Below are positions 54,300 through 64,000 of a stretch of 64,000 nt of DNA, piece by piece. Under the pieces are notes generated by a model. It was not told the DNA's origin and searched no databases. It saw only the letters and a list, made by a program, of their open reading frames with translations. Every line of letters starts with the position of its first letter. Within the stretch, counting starts at the first letter, position 1. Origin of the DNA: Chara braunii (lineage: Eukaryota > Streptophyta > Charophyceae > Charales > Characeae); contig BFEA01000452.1 in NCBI GenBank assembly GCA_003427395.1, positions 754,245 to 818,244 of the forward strand. Direction: 5' to 3'. The position numbers were made by a program, and so were the translations under genes.

Positions 54300-55360
54300 C
54301 GTCCCGGCGTTTCTTGACTCAGGAGCGATACCGAGGTTTGGAGGTCGTCGCGGCGGTCGAGGATCTTGAGCACACGCCTCTTTTATTTTTGACTTTAAGG
54401 TTCTTTGCATGTTCGGGCTACCGACGGTTATTCTCTATCCTGCCTGTCTTGAAAAACACGGACCGAAGAAGTCAACGAGTGTGGGAGTGGTGGGGTCCGT
54501 GGTTGTGGCTTCCCTCACTTCCCATTTGGAGAGCGTTCCAAGCAAGTTTGTGGCGCTGCAGTTGGAGGGAAGGCGGGGGTTGTTGCGGGTGTACCGTCCA
54601 TCAACCATGATCTGCTGAGAGAAGTTGGAGTGTGTGCATGCCCATTGGGACCACGACAGGTAGCGGACCTTCCCCTAGCGCAGAGGGGTGAGACGGCCCG
54701 GGGCGCTGTGGGAAAGTCGCTGCAGCAACCCACCTGTGGAAACCCCCTCCACTCCGGTCTTCAAAGTTCTCATTCGAATATTTGCTACTATCACAAAGAT
54801 TTGCATTGCGGCCTGCATCACCAACGCTCACGCTACAGGCTACAGTGGGGCCGCAACCCGAGCCTGTGACCCGTTGTGTGGAAAAGGTGAGTGGGAACAC
54901 CCCCATTGGGAACCCGAAAGGTGGTGGGCCGTCCCTGTCGCTAGGTTGTTGTGGCCCTGGGCTGAAGCCAGCACACAAAACAGCAGGCCGCATCCTTTGA
55001 ATGCCGTAGCGTCAGGCTGGCCAAAACAGCTTAACATGGGCTGTGCGCCATGGTTTTGTGTGCTGTCGGGTAGGGCAGCTCGAAAACGAGTTACTCCTTG
55101 GGTGAGTTCGACATCCATGTCCTCCGCCCCGCTATCTGGTATCAGCCGGAGGAGTGCTATCTGGGCTAGTGCACAGTTCGGCAGGGAGGCGGGCGCCGGA
55201 AGGAGCAAGGTAGGGCGGAATGTTGTGGATGAGATGGGCGACAAGGACAGTGGGCGCAGCGCAGGTACCGTACCAAAAGCAGAGCGACGGATGTTAAGGC
55301 AGAGAAAAAGGGCGAGTGAACCCGGACGCGAAGCGGTGCCGGGTGCATGCAGATGAAGAC
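54300..55360. other. GC-rich unclassified region
   Basis: Overlapping open frames on both strands (plus 54688-55356, 222 codons; minus 54601-54993 and 54840-55244) reflect GC-rich composition. None contains a motif I recognise, so I do not call a gene. Confidence 0.3.
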
Positions 55361-55407
55361 GAAGATGGAGGGTGACAGGCTGGGCGCGAAGGAAGGAGCT
55401 TAGCTCA

Positions 55408-55429
55408 CTCGATTCGTGTCGGAATCGAG
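55408..55429. repeat. Short inverted repeat, copy 1
   Basis: CTCGATTC-gtgtcg-GAATCGAG, a perfect 8 bp stem. A variant stands 360 bp downstream. Confidence 0.85.
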
Positions 55430-55766
55430 CGAGAGAAGGGACGATTTTGGGGTTTTAGCCCCAGGCGATTATGATGGTGTAGTTAGTTTTGGGATTAGTT
55501 GATTAGAGTTGGAGTTAGATAGAAGAAGTTGTGCGCGGAGATATAGCGGAGACTGACTATGACGGCAACAAGAAAATAATCTGGCTCACCCGTTATTTGA
55601 CAAGAACGGACGATTGAAGATTCGTCCCGGGGATTTTCAGACATTGGGAATTGGATGGTAGTGTTAGAATTGGAGTTTAGTGGTTAGTTTTAGAGAGGTG
55701 TTAATAAGAGGGGGCATGAAAGTGCCATGGGAATGGATATGGTAGGACTTGGAAATGAAGTTCTTA

Positions 55767-55788
55767 CTCGATTTTGCGTGGAATCGAG
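55767..55788. repeat. Short inverted repeat, copy 2
   Basis: CTCGATT-ttgcgtgg-AATCGAG, a 7 bp stem with a different loop. The flanking sequence is otherwise only weakly similar to copy 1. Confidence 0.85.
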
Positions 55789-57845
55789 CAAACTAAGAAA
55801 CTAATCGGGGATTCTCGGCAGTTGCGAATTCAGTGGGAGTACTAAATTGGTCGATAGATTATCGGTCTTGGTGTTGTGGAGGCGGTGGGCTGCGCGAAGT
55901 CATCGTGCGGCAGCACCATGGCGGGAACGAAAAATACGGAATCCCCCTCGATACCTTGCAAAGATAAGTAGGCAATGATACGTTTTGAAGTTTCTAATAG
56001 TTGTGAATCTGATGGCAACACCGGTTTTGGCAATAGGGGTGTAATCTCAATGATAGGAGGCTCGGGGACTGCGCAAGGAAGGAGCTATAAGATGATAATG
56101 TATCTTTCCGTGTTCAAGCGGAAGATTCATTCTCGTTTTGAAGGAGGTAGGTGGGGCACGACTGAACACAGGGTGAAGGAGCGGGTGCGCCCGCCCATGT
56201 TCTAGCGGAAGGTACATTCGATTATGGTCATCCTAGTGATGAGAGAAGTGTGAAGTTAGTCGCGGGGTCGGAGACTTACCTGTTGGTCGGTGCGTACTCA
56301 TCCCGGCGGCAGAAATTCGCACTAAGAAGAGGAGGTCAGCAAAGAAGATAAGCCAAGGGGCAGAGACTAAGAAATAGTGCAGCTCGGAACTCTGCGCTGA
56401 TCTTCATGTGACAGGGAGGCTGCTGAAGTTACCACGCTGAGCTAGTCGGGAAAAACGTACGGATTTGGTTCAAATAGCGACTAGATACACAGAAGCGGAG
56501 GGCAGGTGGTGACTACACAGGAAGAGAGAAGGTGCATGGAGCGAGGCATGCTCACCTGGCGAAAAAGACTGATCAAGTGCGCTAGAGGGAAGGAGGACGG
56601 AGACAAGATAAGGAGGGATGTGTGTTGGAAAGTTGTGAGTAAGGTTGTGTTGGGGGTGTGAGGCTGTCATCTTTCTCGTCTTTAATGAAGATCGAGCAAG
56701 AAAAGGCGGTGGACAGAAGCTTTTCGACGTTGCGACTCGTTTGGTGAGGTCGGATCCGGGGGCCGGTGGAGCATTCTCACAGACCGGAGGTAACTCCGTT
56801 TGAACAGGATTACGACCGGATGTGTTTCACGGAGGTAAGAGAGGGAGAGGGTGATACTACCTGTGGAGTAGCAATATGGATTGGGCGGAAAGGCGAGCTT
56901 TAGAAGCGTGGCAAGATAAACTTTAGCAGTCGGTTGACGTCATGGAACGTGAGCAGCTACCGGTTGCTGTGCGCTGTCATCGAGGAGCTGATGTGTCGCT
57001 GCTGACTGAGCTTTGTTGTGGCGCCATGTATTGCTGCTGCGCTTGACCAAGGCTAGCACTATACGCCACTGATCGAGGCACGGTAATATTTGGGTTTTGA
57101 TACCGCAATCTGTTAAGATAGAATCCGACCAATGCACCACTCAGTCTGTTGGGCGGGGGCAGCAACAATCGTGGGGACTGCGGGATTGCTAGCTAACGAG
57201 TGTGCTACTCGGTTTGTTGTATGGGATAGCATGGAGGGGCGGTTGGGTTGTTATAAGAGTATATTGCTGCGAACCGGAAGGCCGTAAGAAGGTCGGCAGA
57301 CGTAGTTTGACCTTAGTTTGACCAAGTTGCAGCTACGTTTCGGCCACGATTGCGGGGTCTTTCGGTGCTTGAAGATAACAAGGCCCTCTCACGCGAGTCT
57401 GAGAGCACCCTCCTTGGATCTGAGAGACTTAAACTTTCTCTTTCTATCTTTCTTACTCTAAATCTAGTCCTGATCTGAGAGAAAGGCAGTAGGCGGGATT
57501 GCAACCCGTAGGACCGTAGCAAGACTCTGTGGGGAGTCAGCCCATCAATTGCGGGAGCTCTGCCAGAACTTAGGAGGGGTTGGAGGCAGGGAACTAAGAG
57601 GTAATCATTGCTTCTCTTCTATAAACCCAGTTATAACCCTTATCTGTATTCCTTGTTATACTTTGACTGAATGTACCGCATGCCCCTTTACTTTAATTTT
57701 TTCAGTTTGACTTTCAAGACACAAACCAGACTAAGTAAAGGAATGTATGTGCAATACCAGTTTCAGTTTTATTGTTTGATTGAAAGGAGATTGTGGGATT
57801 GCATCTAGGGGAAGGATGGGAGAAAGGTAGTATTGCTTGAGTTTG
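55789..57845. other. No recognised gene
   Basis: Unassigned sequence with short frames on both strands. None shows a recognised domain. Confidence 0.35.
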
Positions 57846-58500
57846 ACTGGGTCTATCAAAGGTTGGGCAAGTCTCCATAAGTTTGGGGAGGCCCAGTGCT
57901 ATGTTTATTTTGAATTGCCTGGAGAACCAGACATGTTCCATAAGTTTTGGTGGTCTGGTTGCTCTGACTTGTGAGGGCTGAATGTGAATGACTTTTCAGG
58001 GACCAAGCATGTTTCATAAGTTTGGGTGGCTCAGCCTCTTCCTGTTTTGGCTTTGAGAGAAATGAATCAGGCTGAGGACCAAGACATGTTCCACAAGTTT
58101 ATGTGGTCTTGGTCCAACGCCACACACATGCTGGAACCAGAAGGTTATAATTTGACTATACATTATTATTATATTAATCTATGAACAGGCTAGTCAGACA
58201 TGGTTCCATAAGTTTGGGTAGTCTGACTATAGCTTAACACCAACTGAAGAGAGTACTAATTAAGAATAAGCTCGTGGTACGAAGGGGCTGACTGAATCTT
58301 GAGCTAACGATGATTGGTTCAATTGTATGCTACCTCAAAAGACTAAGTGCAAACAAATATATTAAGTTGGGATATTTAAACAGTTCAGGGAGACAAGGGT
58401 GACCTAGTTATATGCTCAAAGAAGAGAAAAGTTGTTGCGCTCTGTGTTTGTGTATACTCCATGACTGAGTTAGACATGTTCCATAAGTTTGGGTGGTCTG
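57846..58500 (+). repeat. Array of six potential hairpins with conserved loop
   Basis: The loop block "CATAAGTTT" or a close variant recurs at about 57876, 57940, 58016, 58093, 58208 and 58482. It is flanked by stems that differ but pair: AACCAGAC/GTCTGGTT (57925-57932, 57953-57960), GGACCAAGAC/GTCTTGGTCC (58076-58085, 58106-58115), TAGTCAGAC/GTCTGACTA (58191-58199, 58221-58229). The 57876 copy pairs GGGC+CTCC with GGAG+GCCC. The copies near 58016 and 58482 are weaker. No coding function is seen. Confidence 0.8.
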
Positions 58501-58779
58501 GATTTATGCCTTATGTAAGTTGGGTATAAATTGATAAATCATTATGAGACTATGAACTATTGTTTGATAAGTTGACTTTGGGGAGGTGAGAGTACTTACT
58601 TCAGGGGTTTGATCTGCATGCGACTGAGTGCGACTACTACTTAGTATGTGTTTCAGTTGATAGGTAGTTGCTTTAGTTACTCGCCACGTGCTAGAGCCAT
58701 AGGAGTTAGTTTCAAATTCTTGCATTTTCTTAGCTAAGTTTTTTTTACTTAGGTCAATTTCTGCATTTTCTAGGATCTT

Positions 58780-59350
58780 TTATTATACTTGGTCTTGTAA
58801 AAATCTTGGTAAGTCGATTTCCCTACTGGAAGCGCTGCCGAAATTTCTACAAAACCAAAGAGTCGGTCAGATTTTGTCTTTATCAGGGTCCAACTTTTCT
58901 GACTTTTTGGCTTAGTAAAAATTCGGAAAACCTCATTTTCTAAAGGGAGTGTTGCCCAAATCTTTGCTAATTCAGGGAGTTAGACAAAAAATGAACATTG
59001 AAAAGTCAAAGTCATTTTAGATTCTGAACCTAGTTTTGTATAAATCTTGGAATAACACTTTCTCTACGGGAAGTGCTGCCAAAAGTTTTACAAAACTAAG
59101 GAGTCAGTTGAATTTTGTCTTAGTTGAACTCAGGTTTTATGTTTGAGTTCACATCCAACTTAGTATAAATCTGGTAGTCTACCTTTCTAAAAGAAGTGCT
59201 ACCCAAATTTTGACTAATTTAGGGAGTTAGACAAAATTTTGTCTCTCCAGAGCTGAAGATCATTTTTTTTTTCATATTTGAGTTATTACAAATTATGAGA
59301 AGACGTTTTTCCTATGGGAAGCGCTGCCGAAATTTTTTTAGTTTAGAGGA
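58780..59350 (+). repeat. Five ~120 bp units alternating in two subtypes, also hairpin-forming
   Basis: A block "GGAAGYGCTGCCRAAA" or variant occurs at about 58829, 58947, 59070, 59193 and 59319. Units 1 and 3 share "TACAAAACYAARGAGTC". Units 2 and 4 share "CTAATTYAGGGAGTTAGAC". Each unit's left arm pairs with its right arm, for example CTTGGTCTTGTA (58788) with TACAAAACCAAAG (58848), and CCTAGTTTTGTA (59029) with TACAAAACTAAGG (59089). Confidence 0.75.
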
Positions 59351-61431
59351 ATTAGATTATATCTTGACAGGTGGTAATTCTGGCAATCCCCTCTGCATAG
59401 AGGAGGTTCTGTCAAAGATCTGCCTTTTCATTAGGCACTGACTTAGGGGTAGACTCAAGATTAGTTAAGTTGAATGATTCTTGGTGAAATCGTGATATAG
59501 AGATAACTCTCGATTTGGACTTATAGTTCTAGCATGGGAATTGGTCTGTCTTGTGTTACAGGTCCTCTTGATCGCTTGATTCAATATTTGGGCTAGATTC
59601 AGTATGATCCTACAAATATAATTTTATCTTATCATTGATAACAAGTCGGTTGTCGATTCGTCGGTCTACGACTCAACTCCAATTCATCCTCAATACTCAA
59701 CCTAAAAGGTTTTAGCCCTGGTGATTTTATTATTTTATTAAGTCTTCACCCGGACTTTTATTGAATGATTATTTAACAAAGGTACTGAGTATTTAATTAT
59801 GGTTGATTCGATAAAAGTTGGGGTTTGCATCACTAAAACGAGGGGTATGAGTATATAGTTTGGTTGAAGTCGACTCCGTATAGTGCGTGAATTTTTTGTT
59901 GACTCTTTGATGTGATTGCAGGTATGTACTGTGGTTCGGATTTGGATTTGATTGTCTGCGATCACACATATATATATGGTTGTGAGGAGTCCTACTGTGA
60001 TTGTGATAAGTAATCGTCACATACTTATTCCCTTTTACATGTATATACGTATGTACCTATGTTGGGTATTCGCGTGGCCTGAAAGGGTTCACGCTTAAGG
60101 GCTTAATTGGGGTTGAGACTGGGAAAGGGAAAAAAAACCCTCTATGTGTTGTATGCTTCTTAAAGATTTCTTCGTCGGACGTTGGTCCTGGGCCCGGATT
60201 GAAGGTCCTTGTCCAGGACATCCTATGTCCTAGACTCTGCATGGAAAGGATTTCCCCCCGCGCAAGCCTATTTGCCTTATCGGCCGAGACACTCAGCCAA
60301 AAGGTCAGAGGTGTCGCGGTGGCCGCACGACTATTCCTTCAGCCGTGCAATATCGTGAAGAGGCAAACCTTCACGACACTTTGAGTCTGACACTTGAGTA
60401 TCATAAGCAGTACTCGGATCCACGAAGGACCGCTTGATTATGGGCACTACTTAGTACGCCATCATTGTGACTGCATGCGTATTCATGCATTGCTAGTCGA
60501 TATGGGAAGACTCTGCGCCCGCGCGATTTTTATACTAAGTCTCTCGCGCGATGCCTATCCGATTTCCGCATCGGAAAGTTATGGGATGACCAGTAAGGGA
60601 CTAGGAGTGTTGTCGCGTTGTTTATTATGTGTCGTTCTGTATATGTATGTGTGTGTTTTTATTTTTTTTTAATGTTCTTTAGAGCGGTGTGCGCGTGGAG
60701 TGTGGGACGCGTCCTACTCGACCGGCGACGAGTCACGCTTGGAACCTTAGCCCCCCAAAAAGTCGGTTCGCGTGTGGGTCTAATAGAGGTATAATACCGC
60801 GCGTACCCCCTATGCTACAACGTATGAAAAACACCCTCGGTTGGTCCACCTCTGCGATTGCACCTGATTAGCTTTCGTATTGTAGACTGGTAGCTCGGCG
60901 GGGATACGCCCACCGAAGGGAGGTGATAGCTCCCGTGAGGTGGAGGTAAGTCGTGCCTCGCATAGGCCCTATCCTGTCGTAGGGGCTCGCGAGAGGTATG
61001 GCTGGCACACTCGGCTGGAGCGGCTTACGGAAGCTCCATATGCATTTGCAATGAGAATTAAAACCAACTCCTGAGTGACGCGGTCAGGAGGGTCCCGCGC
61101 TGCCTTGCGCAGTGCCGGACCGATGCGCTGGACAGGTGACGCCATTGCTGGGGATAGCGGAAGCCTACCGTTATCCCTGGTGGAACGACATCCGGGTATG
61201 GGAAGACTAGGCATGAAGTAGGAAACTTTATAAGAGTGTAGAATAAAGGCGTGTATGATCTTCAATGGCTTCTTATGCGTGTCTATGCCATGAGGAGACC
61301 ATAAGAAGAGACTTAGTAGACCCAGCTGAGATTGACATAAGCATGGAAATGGGGTATGACCTGTTAGGTTTGGACCACCGGTTAGCTATAGCAGGGGTCT
61401 GATGAGGAACGTGATATGATTGGGTTGCTGA
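59351..61431 (+). other. Leader/5' region of the downstream Ty3 element, unresolved
   Basis: No coding content recognised. An LTR and primer-binding site for the gag gene at 61432 would be expected here, but I could not identify them. The hairpin arrays upstream may belong to the same element. Confidence 0.3.
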
Positions 61432-62658
61432 ATGAGGTGGTATGTTCTTCTTAAAACAGGGAAAGTCGAGCAAGGACAGTCCGCCAAGATGTCTGGGGTT
61501 ATAGCAGATGGCGAGGGGAAGGTCCTGACACAAGAGGACCTCATTGAGGCCATGGACAGACTGGAAAGGACGCTGAGTAATGTCCCCAAGGTTGATACAT
61601 TTCATTTTAATGGAGAACGAGTTTCTGATTGGCTGGACTTGGTGGAGCAAGCTTTGGTGAGGTTATCAGATGCGGTGAAGTTCCAGCGTATTCTGAAGTG
61701 TGTGCTTCATGGCCACCACCAGGAGTTGGAGAAAGTTATAAATGCAACCAATGGTAGCTGGGCAAGGTTCAAAGATGGGATGCAAAGAAAGTATAGGTTG
61801 GGCGATGGGCTGCTAACCACGACGGATTTTGAGGCCATGAACAGAGACGACTTCACCACTGTGGGAGCCTTCGTGCAAGAATTTAAGAAGAAGGCGAGGA
61901 AGGTCCCTGGAATTTCTAAGGAGGCACAGTGTGCTATTTTCCTCGGATTGTTCACTGCCTCGGAGGCATCAGAGCTGACGATCCGTGGAGGAGGAAGCGC
62001 GAAGCTCACTTGGGCAACTATCGAAAAAGGGGTCGAGGAAGAAAGTTTGGACCAGGTGGAACAGCATCAGATGCGCCTGCAAAAACGAAAGAGAAAAGAA
62101 TGGGATGTGACCGCTTCAGGGACCTCGGGAGTAAAAAGGATTGTCATCGACGTACTTGCAGAGTTGGGCTATGGAAAAGACGTGGTGATACAAAAGAAAG
62201 TCGTAACAGTAATCCAAGGAAAAAGGAAAGTTCCAGTGATAGAGAAAGACGTCCAAGAAGAGTGGGAAGAGGAGGAGTCGGTGCCCCAACACCTCTCGAA
62301 GGCGCTACGTAAACAACGCAATCTGACGCAGGGGGGGCAAGGCTCAGGAAAGGGGCAAGCGCACCAAGCAGTGGTAATAGCATCGCCAAAGGCGTCGGCT
62401 CCGTCAAGTAGTGCGGGACCCTCACAAGCAACGGTACCGCCGTTTGGGCAGTGGCCATGGCCTATGTTTAACGCCTTTGTGCCATGGGGAATCCCGGCTT
62501 CATCTGGGCAGATGATACCTTATGCTGGGTTCCAAGCCAGTATGATGCCGCCGAGTTATCCCGCCGCTCAGGCCCAACCCATGGTACGGCCTCCGTCACC
62601 CGCACCTAACTCACAAGGAAGTGTGGCTGGGAGAAGTAACCAAAGTCAGGGCAATTAA
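61432..62658 (+). CDS. gag: Ty3/gypsy gag polyprotein (capsid part)
   Basis: 408 codons. A likely native start is ATG at 61489 ("MSGVIADGEGKVLTQEDL"), since the first ~19 codons look untypical. Capsid blocks: "DTFHFNGERVSDWLDLVEQA", "GSWARFKDGMQRKYRLGDGL", "TVGAFVQEFKKKARKVPGIS". A basic/acidic linker ("QMRLQKRKRKEWDVTASG") and a Pro/Ala/Gln-rich segment ("SYPAAQAQPMVRPPSPAP") follow. Gag assembles the virus-like particle in the cytoplasm. The frame ends at TAA 62656-62658 in a Gly/Asn/Gln context where CAA is expected, and the nucleocapsid continues in the same frame. Confidence 0.9.
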   Translation: MRWYVLLKTGKVEQGQSAKMSGVIADGEGKVLTQEDLIEAMDRLERTLSNVPKVDTFHFNGERVSDWLDLVEQALVRLSDAVKFQRILKCVLHGHHQELEKVINATNGSWARFKDGMQRKYRLGDGLLTTTDFEAMNRDDFTTVGAFVQEFKKKARKVPGISKEAQCAIFLGLFTASEASELTIRGGGSAKLTWATIEKGVEEESLDQVEQHQMRLQKRKRKEWDVTASGTSGVKRIVIDVLAELGYGKDVVIQKKVVTVIQGKRKVPVIEKDVQEEWEEEESVPQHLSKALRKQRNLTQGGQGSGKGQAHQAVVIASPKASAPSSSAGPSQATVPPFGQWPWPMFNAFVPWGIPASSGQMIPYAGFQASMMPPSYPAAQAQPMVRPPSPAPNSQGSVAGRSNQSQGN

Positions 62659-63240
62659 GGGAATGGAGGAAAGGGCGGTGGAAGAGGGCGTGGCAGAAAT
62701 GGCGGTGGGCGAGGAGGTCAATGGGACAACCAAGGCTACCAGGGCCACGGAAATCAAGAAAATTAAGGGAGCCAGGGGAGCGAGAGAACCCGTTTTGATT
62801 GGAGAACCGCCATATGCCATCATTGTGACAAACAAGGTCATACTATACGATTTTGCAATATTAGGCGGGAAAATGAAAGAGTGGGACTGATCTATTCAAA
62901 TATGGATGGCGACATATACGATCAGTTCGGGGAATACATTTACAGAAAGGTTTTGGGTGGAGTAAGGACGGAGGCCCAAAGAAGGGTAGCTGCGCGGCAA
63001 GCGCTCCCTGCCACATTTAGATTGTGGCAGGAGAAGGATGATCCACCAATTAGGGTGGAAGAAGTGGAAAGTGATAAGGAGGTGACTCAGAGGCTACAGG
63101 CGGGAGATATAAAGGAAGAACCCATAGTCTTTGAGTCAAATGAGGAAGGCGAAAATGAGAAGGTGGAGCACACATCAATCCTTCTGGGAAGATGTAAGAC
63201 GTGTGGGGAAAGATGGGGAGATACCAACATAAGTTGGTAG
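62659..63240 (+). pseudogene. Gag nucleocapsid (RGG-like region and CCHC zinc knuckle) and linker
   Basis: In the same frame as gag: "GNGGKGGGRGRGRNGGGRGG", a second TAA (about 62764), then "TAICHHCDKQGHTIRFCNIR", a CX2CX4HX4C zinc knuckle that binds RNA. Then "GLIYSNMDGDIYDQFGEYI" and a charged linker up to a stop at 63238-63240. The two in-frame TAA codons separate the capsid from the nucleocapsid. Confidence 0.85.
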
Positions 63241-63785
63241 ACCTTTGTGAGGAAGTAAAGGGATGGAGGGCTAGTGTCCCCAAAGTCGTTCTCTACGAGT
63301 CTGGCCCGGAATCAATGTCAGGGCGACCCGGAGTAGCTACCGTGGGATCAGGCCCGCGGTCTAGACCCCCTACGACGCAAGGAAGACTGGCACAAGCGGC
63401 TCGTACTAGAGGCCAGGCCAAGGCCAGTGCAAGCCAAGAACCTCCGAGGAAGGAGCCAGAGCCAGAGAAGAGAAAAGAGGCCGTAGAGGTAGAGGATGAT
63501 GATGATGAGGAGGAGGAGGAGGGGGAGGACGAAAGGTTGCGCCAAGAAGAGGACCAGAGGGCGGAGCAAAGGGCTAAGAAGAGAGAAGGTCGGGAAGAAG
63601 CTGAGCCAAGTCTGCGCGATGTGGCACTAAAGAAGAAAAAGTATGAGGTCCGATTGGAGGAGGGATTCGACGTGGAAAGGGTGATTGATAGGTTGTTGGA
63701 GGGCCACAACGACTTGATGATCCTAACAAAGATTTTGGCGTCGTCCCCTAAGCTCCGTGATGGATTAAAGGGAAGATTATCGTGA
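63201..63785 (+). pseudogene. Charged linker between gag and protease (frameshifted)
   Basis: This frame continues the polyprotein after a shift near 63.17-63.2 kb: "RYQHKLVDLCEEVKGWRASV", then an Arg/Glu/Asp-rich segment ("EEAEPSLRDVALKKKKYEVR", poly-Asp/Glu) and "VERVIDRLLEGHNDLMILTK". It is specific to this element family and has no catalytic motif. Confidence 0.65.
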
Positions 63786-64000
63786 TGCCTTGTGCCGACA
63801 TTCATTTGAGTGTGATTCTGCCAAAGGAGGCAGAATGGGTGGAGACGGGAACAAAGATGGACTGGAAGTGTGTGGCATGCGGTATGGTGGATTTGGTGGT
63901 AAAAGGCTCCAAGTGCGCAGCAATGGTGGATACAGGAGCAGAAATGAATTTATCCGAGAAGCTAACGCACTCAGGTTTGGGTTGAACATAGACCGCTCGG
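63782..64000 (+). pseudogene. Ty3/gypsy aspartic protease, start
   Basis: "KCAAMVDTGAEMNL" carries the D-T-G-A active-site motif of retroviral-type proteases, preceded by "KCVACGMVDLVVKG". A one-base loss at about 63955 throws the frame off. Shifted by one, the text reads "REANALRFGLNIDRS" to the window edge. The element continues beyond the window. Confidence 0.75.

Larger units (their letters stand above)
61432..64000 (+). mobile_element. Ty3/gypsy element, plus strand, 5' part of coding region
   Basis: Gag capsid, zinc knuckle, charged linker, protease start. RT, RNase H and integrase would lie beyond 64000. The capsid sequence differs from the minus-strand element's gag, so it is another lineage. 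Confidence 0.85.

Noticed and set aside
54601-55356. Overlapping frames up to 222 codons on both strands
   Set aside because: Explained by high GC and few stops. No recognisable motif, and the two strands cannot be told apart.

Overview
This is a eukaryotic, repeat-dominated window. The nearest match I recognise is the Chara-type (charophyte alga) genome. The gag protein at 61.4-62.7 kb has the "FNGERVSDWLD" / "LGDGLLTTTDFEAMN" form I associate with Chara chromovirus-like retroelements, and the sequence is rich in (GA)n/(CT)n arrays, algal/plant-type LINEs and palindromic TIR elements. The species assignment is an inference. I see no operon, no rRNA, no CRISPR and no confidently intact host gene. 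Almost everything recognisable is a transposable element or a tandem repeat.

Layout. 0-9.9 kb holds copies of a ~0.85 kb tandem repeat (R1), GA/CT arrays, and a ~3.0 kb TA-flanked insertion with short TIRs (6701-9693) that splits the R1 array. 10-15.9 kb is mostly unrecognised, with one small TIR element (12500-12900). 15.98-17.72 kb is a satellite of about ten ~170 bp units. 18-25.2 kb has LINE-tail fragments, a GAT-rich block, and a ~54 bp minisatellite interrupted by a TIR element that contains a 410-N assembly gap. 25.3-30.4 kb is a minus-strand Ty3/gypsy chromovirus with internal deletions. 30.44-32.25 kb is a plus-strand integrase remnant and its 3' region, including a minisatellite of small hairpins. 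32.3-33.0 and 36.7-38.8 kb hold four small TIR elements sitting inside (TA)n microsatellites.

33.1-36.7 kb is the most unusual segment. On the minus strand it carries a reverse-transcriptase fragment of the IPMGTN type (Penelope-like affinity suspected), a Ser/Pro-rich reading frame, a Josephin-like (ataxin-3-type deubiquitinase fold) reading frame, and two tandem RING-like cysteine modules. An inverted divergent copy of the RING segment is fused to the RT fragment. 39.9-41.8 kb is a duplicated acidic/lysine-rich coding relic ending in a LINE-type tail. 42.67-43.0 kb is a foldback element.

45.7-52.1 kb is a minus-strand LINE running from endonuclease through RT to a C-terminal Cys domain. 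A 5'-truncated plus-strand LINE (47.37-50.10 kb, with poly-A) is nested inside it. 52.4-53.6 kb resembles the LTR/3' region of the 25-30 kb Ty3 element. 57.8-59.35 kb contains two consecutive arrays of potential hairpins in which loops are conserved while stems vary and remain paired. 61.43 kb to the end is a plus-strand Ty3/gypsy gag, nucleocapsid, linker and protease, broken by nonsense codons and frameshifts.

As a whole, the window records nested insertion and decay. The retroelement genes are mostly inactivated by stops, many explicable as C-to-T changes, and by small indels.
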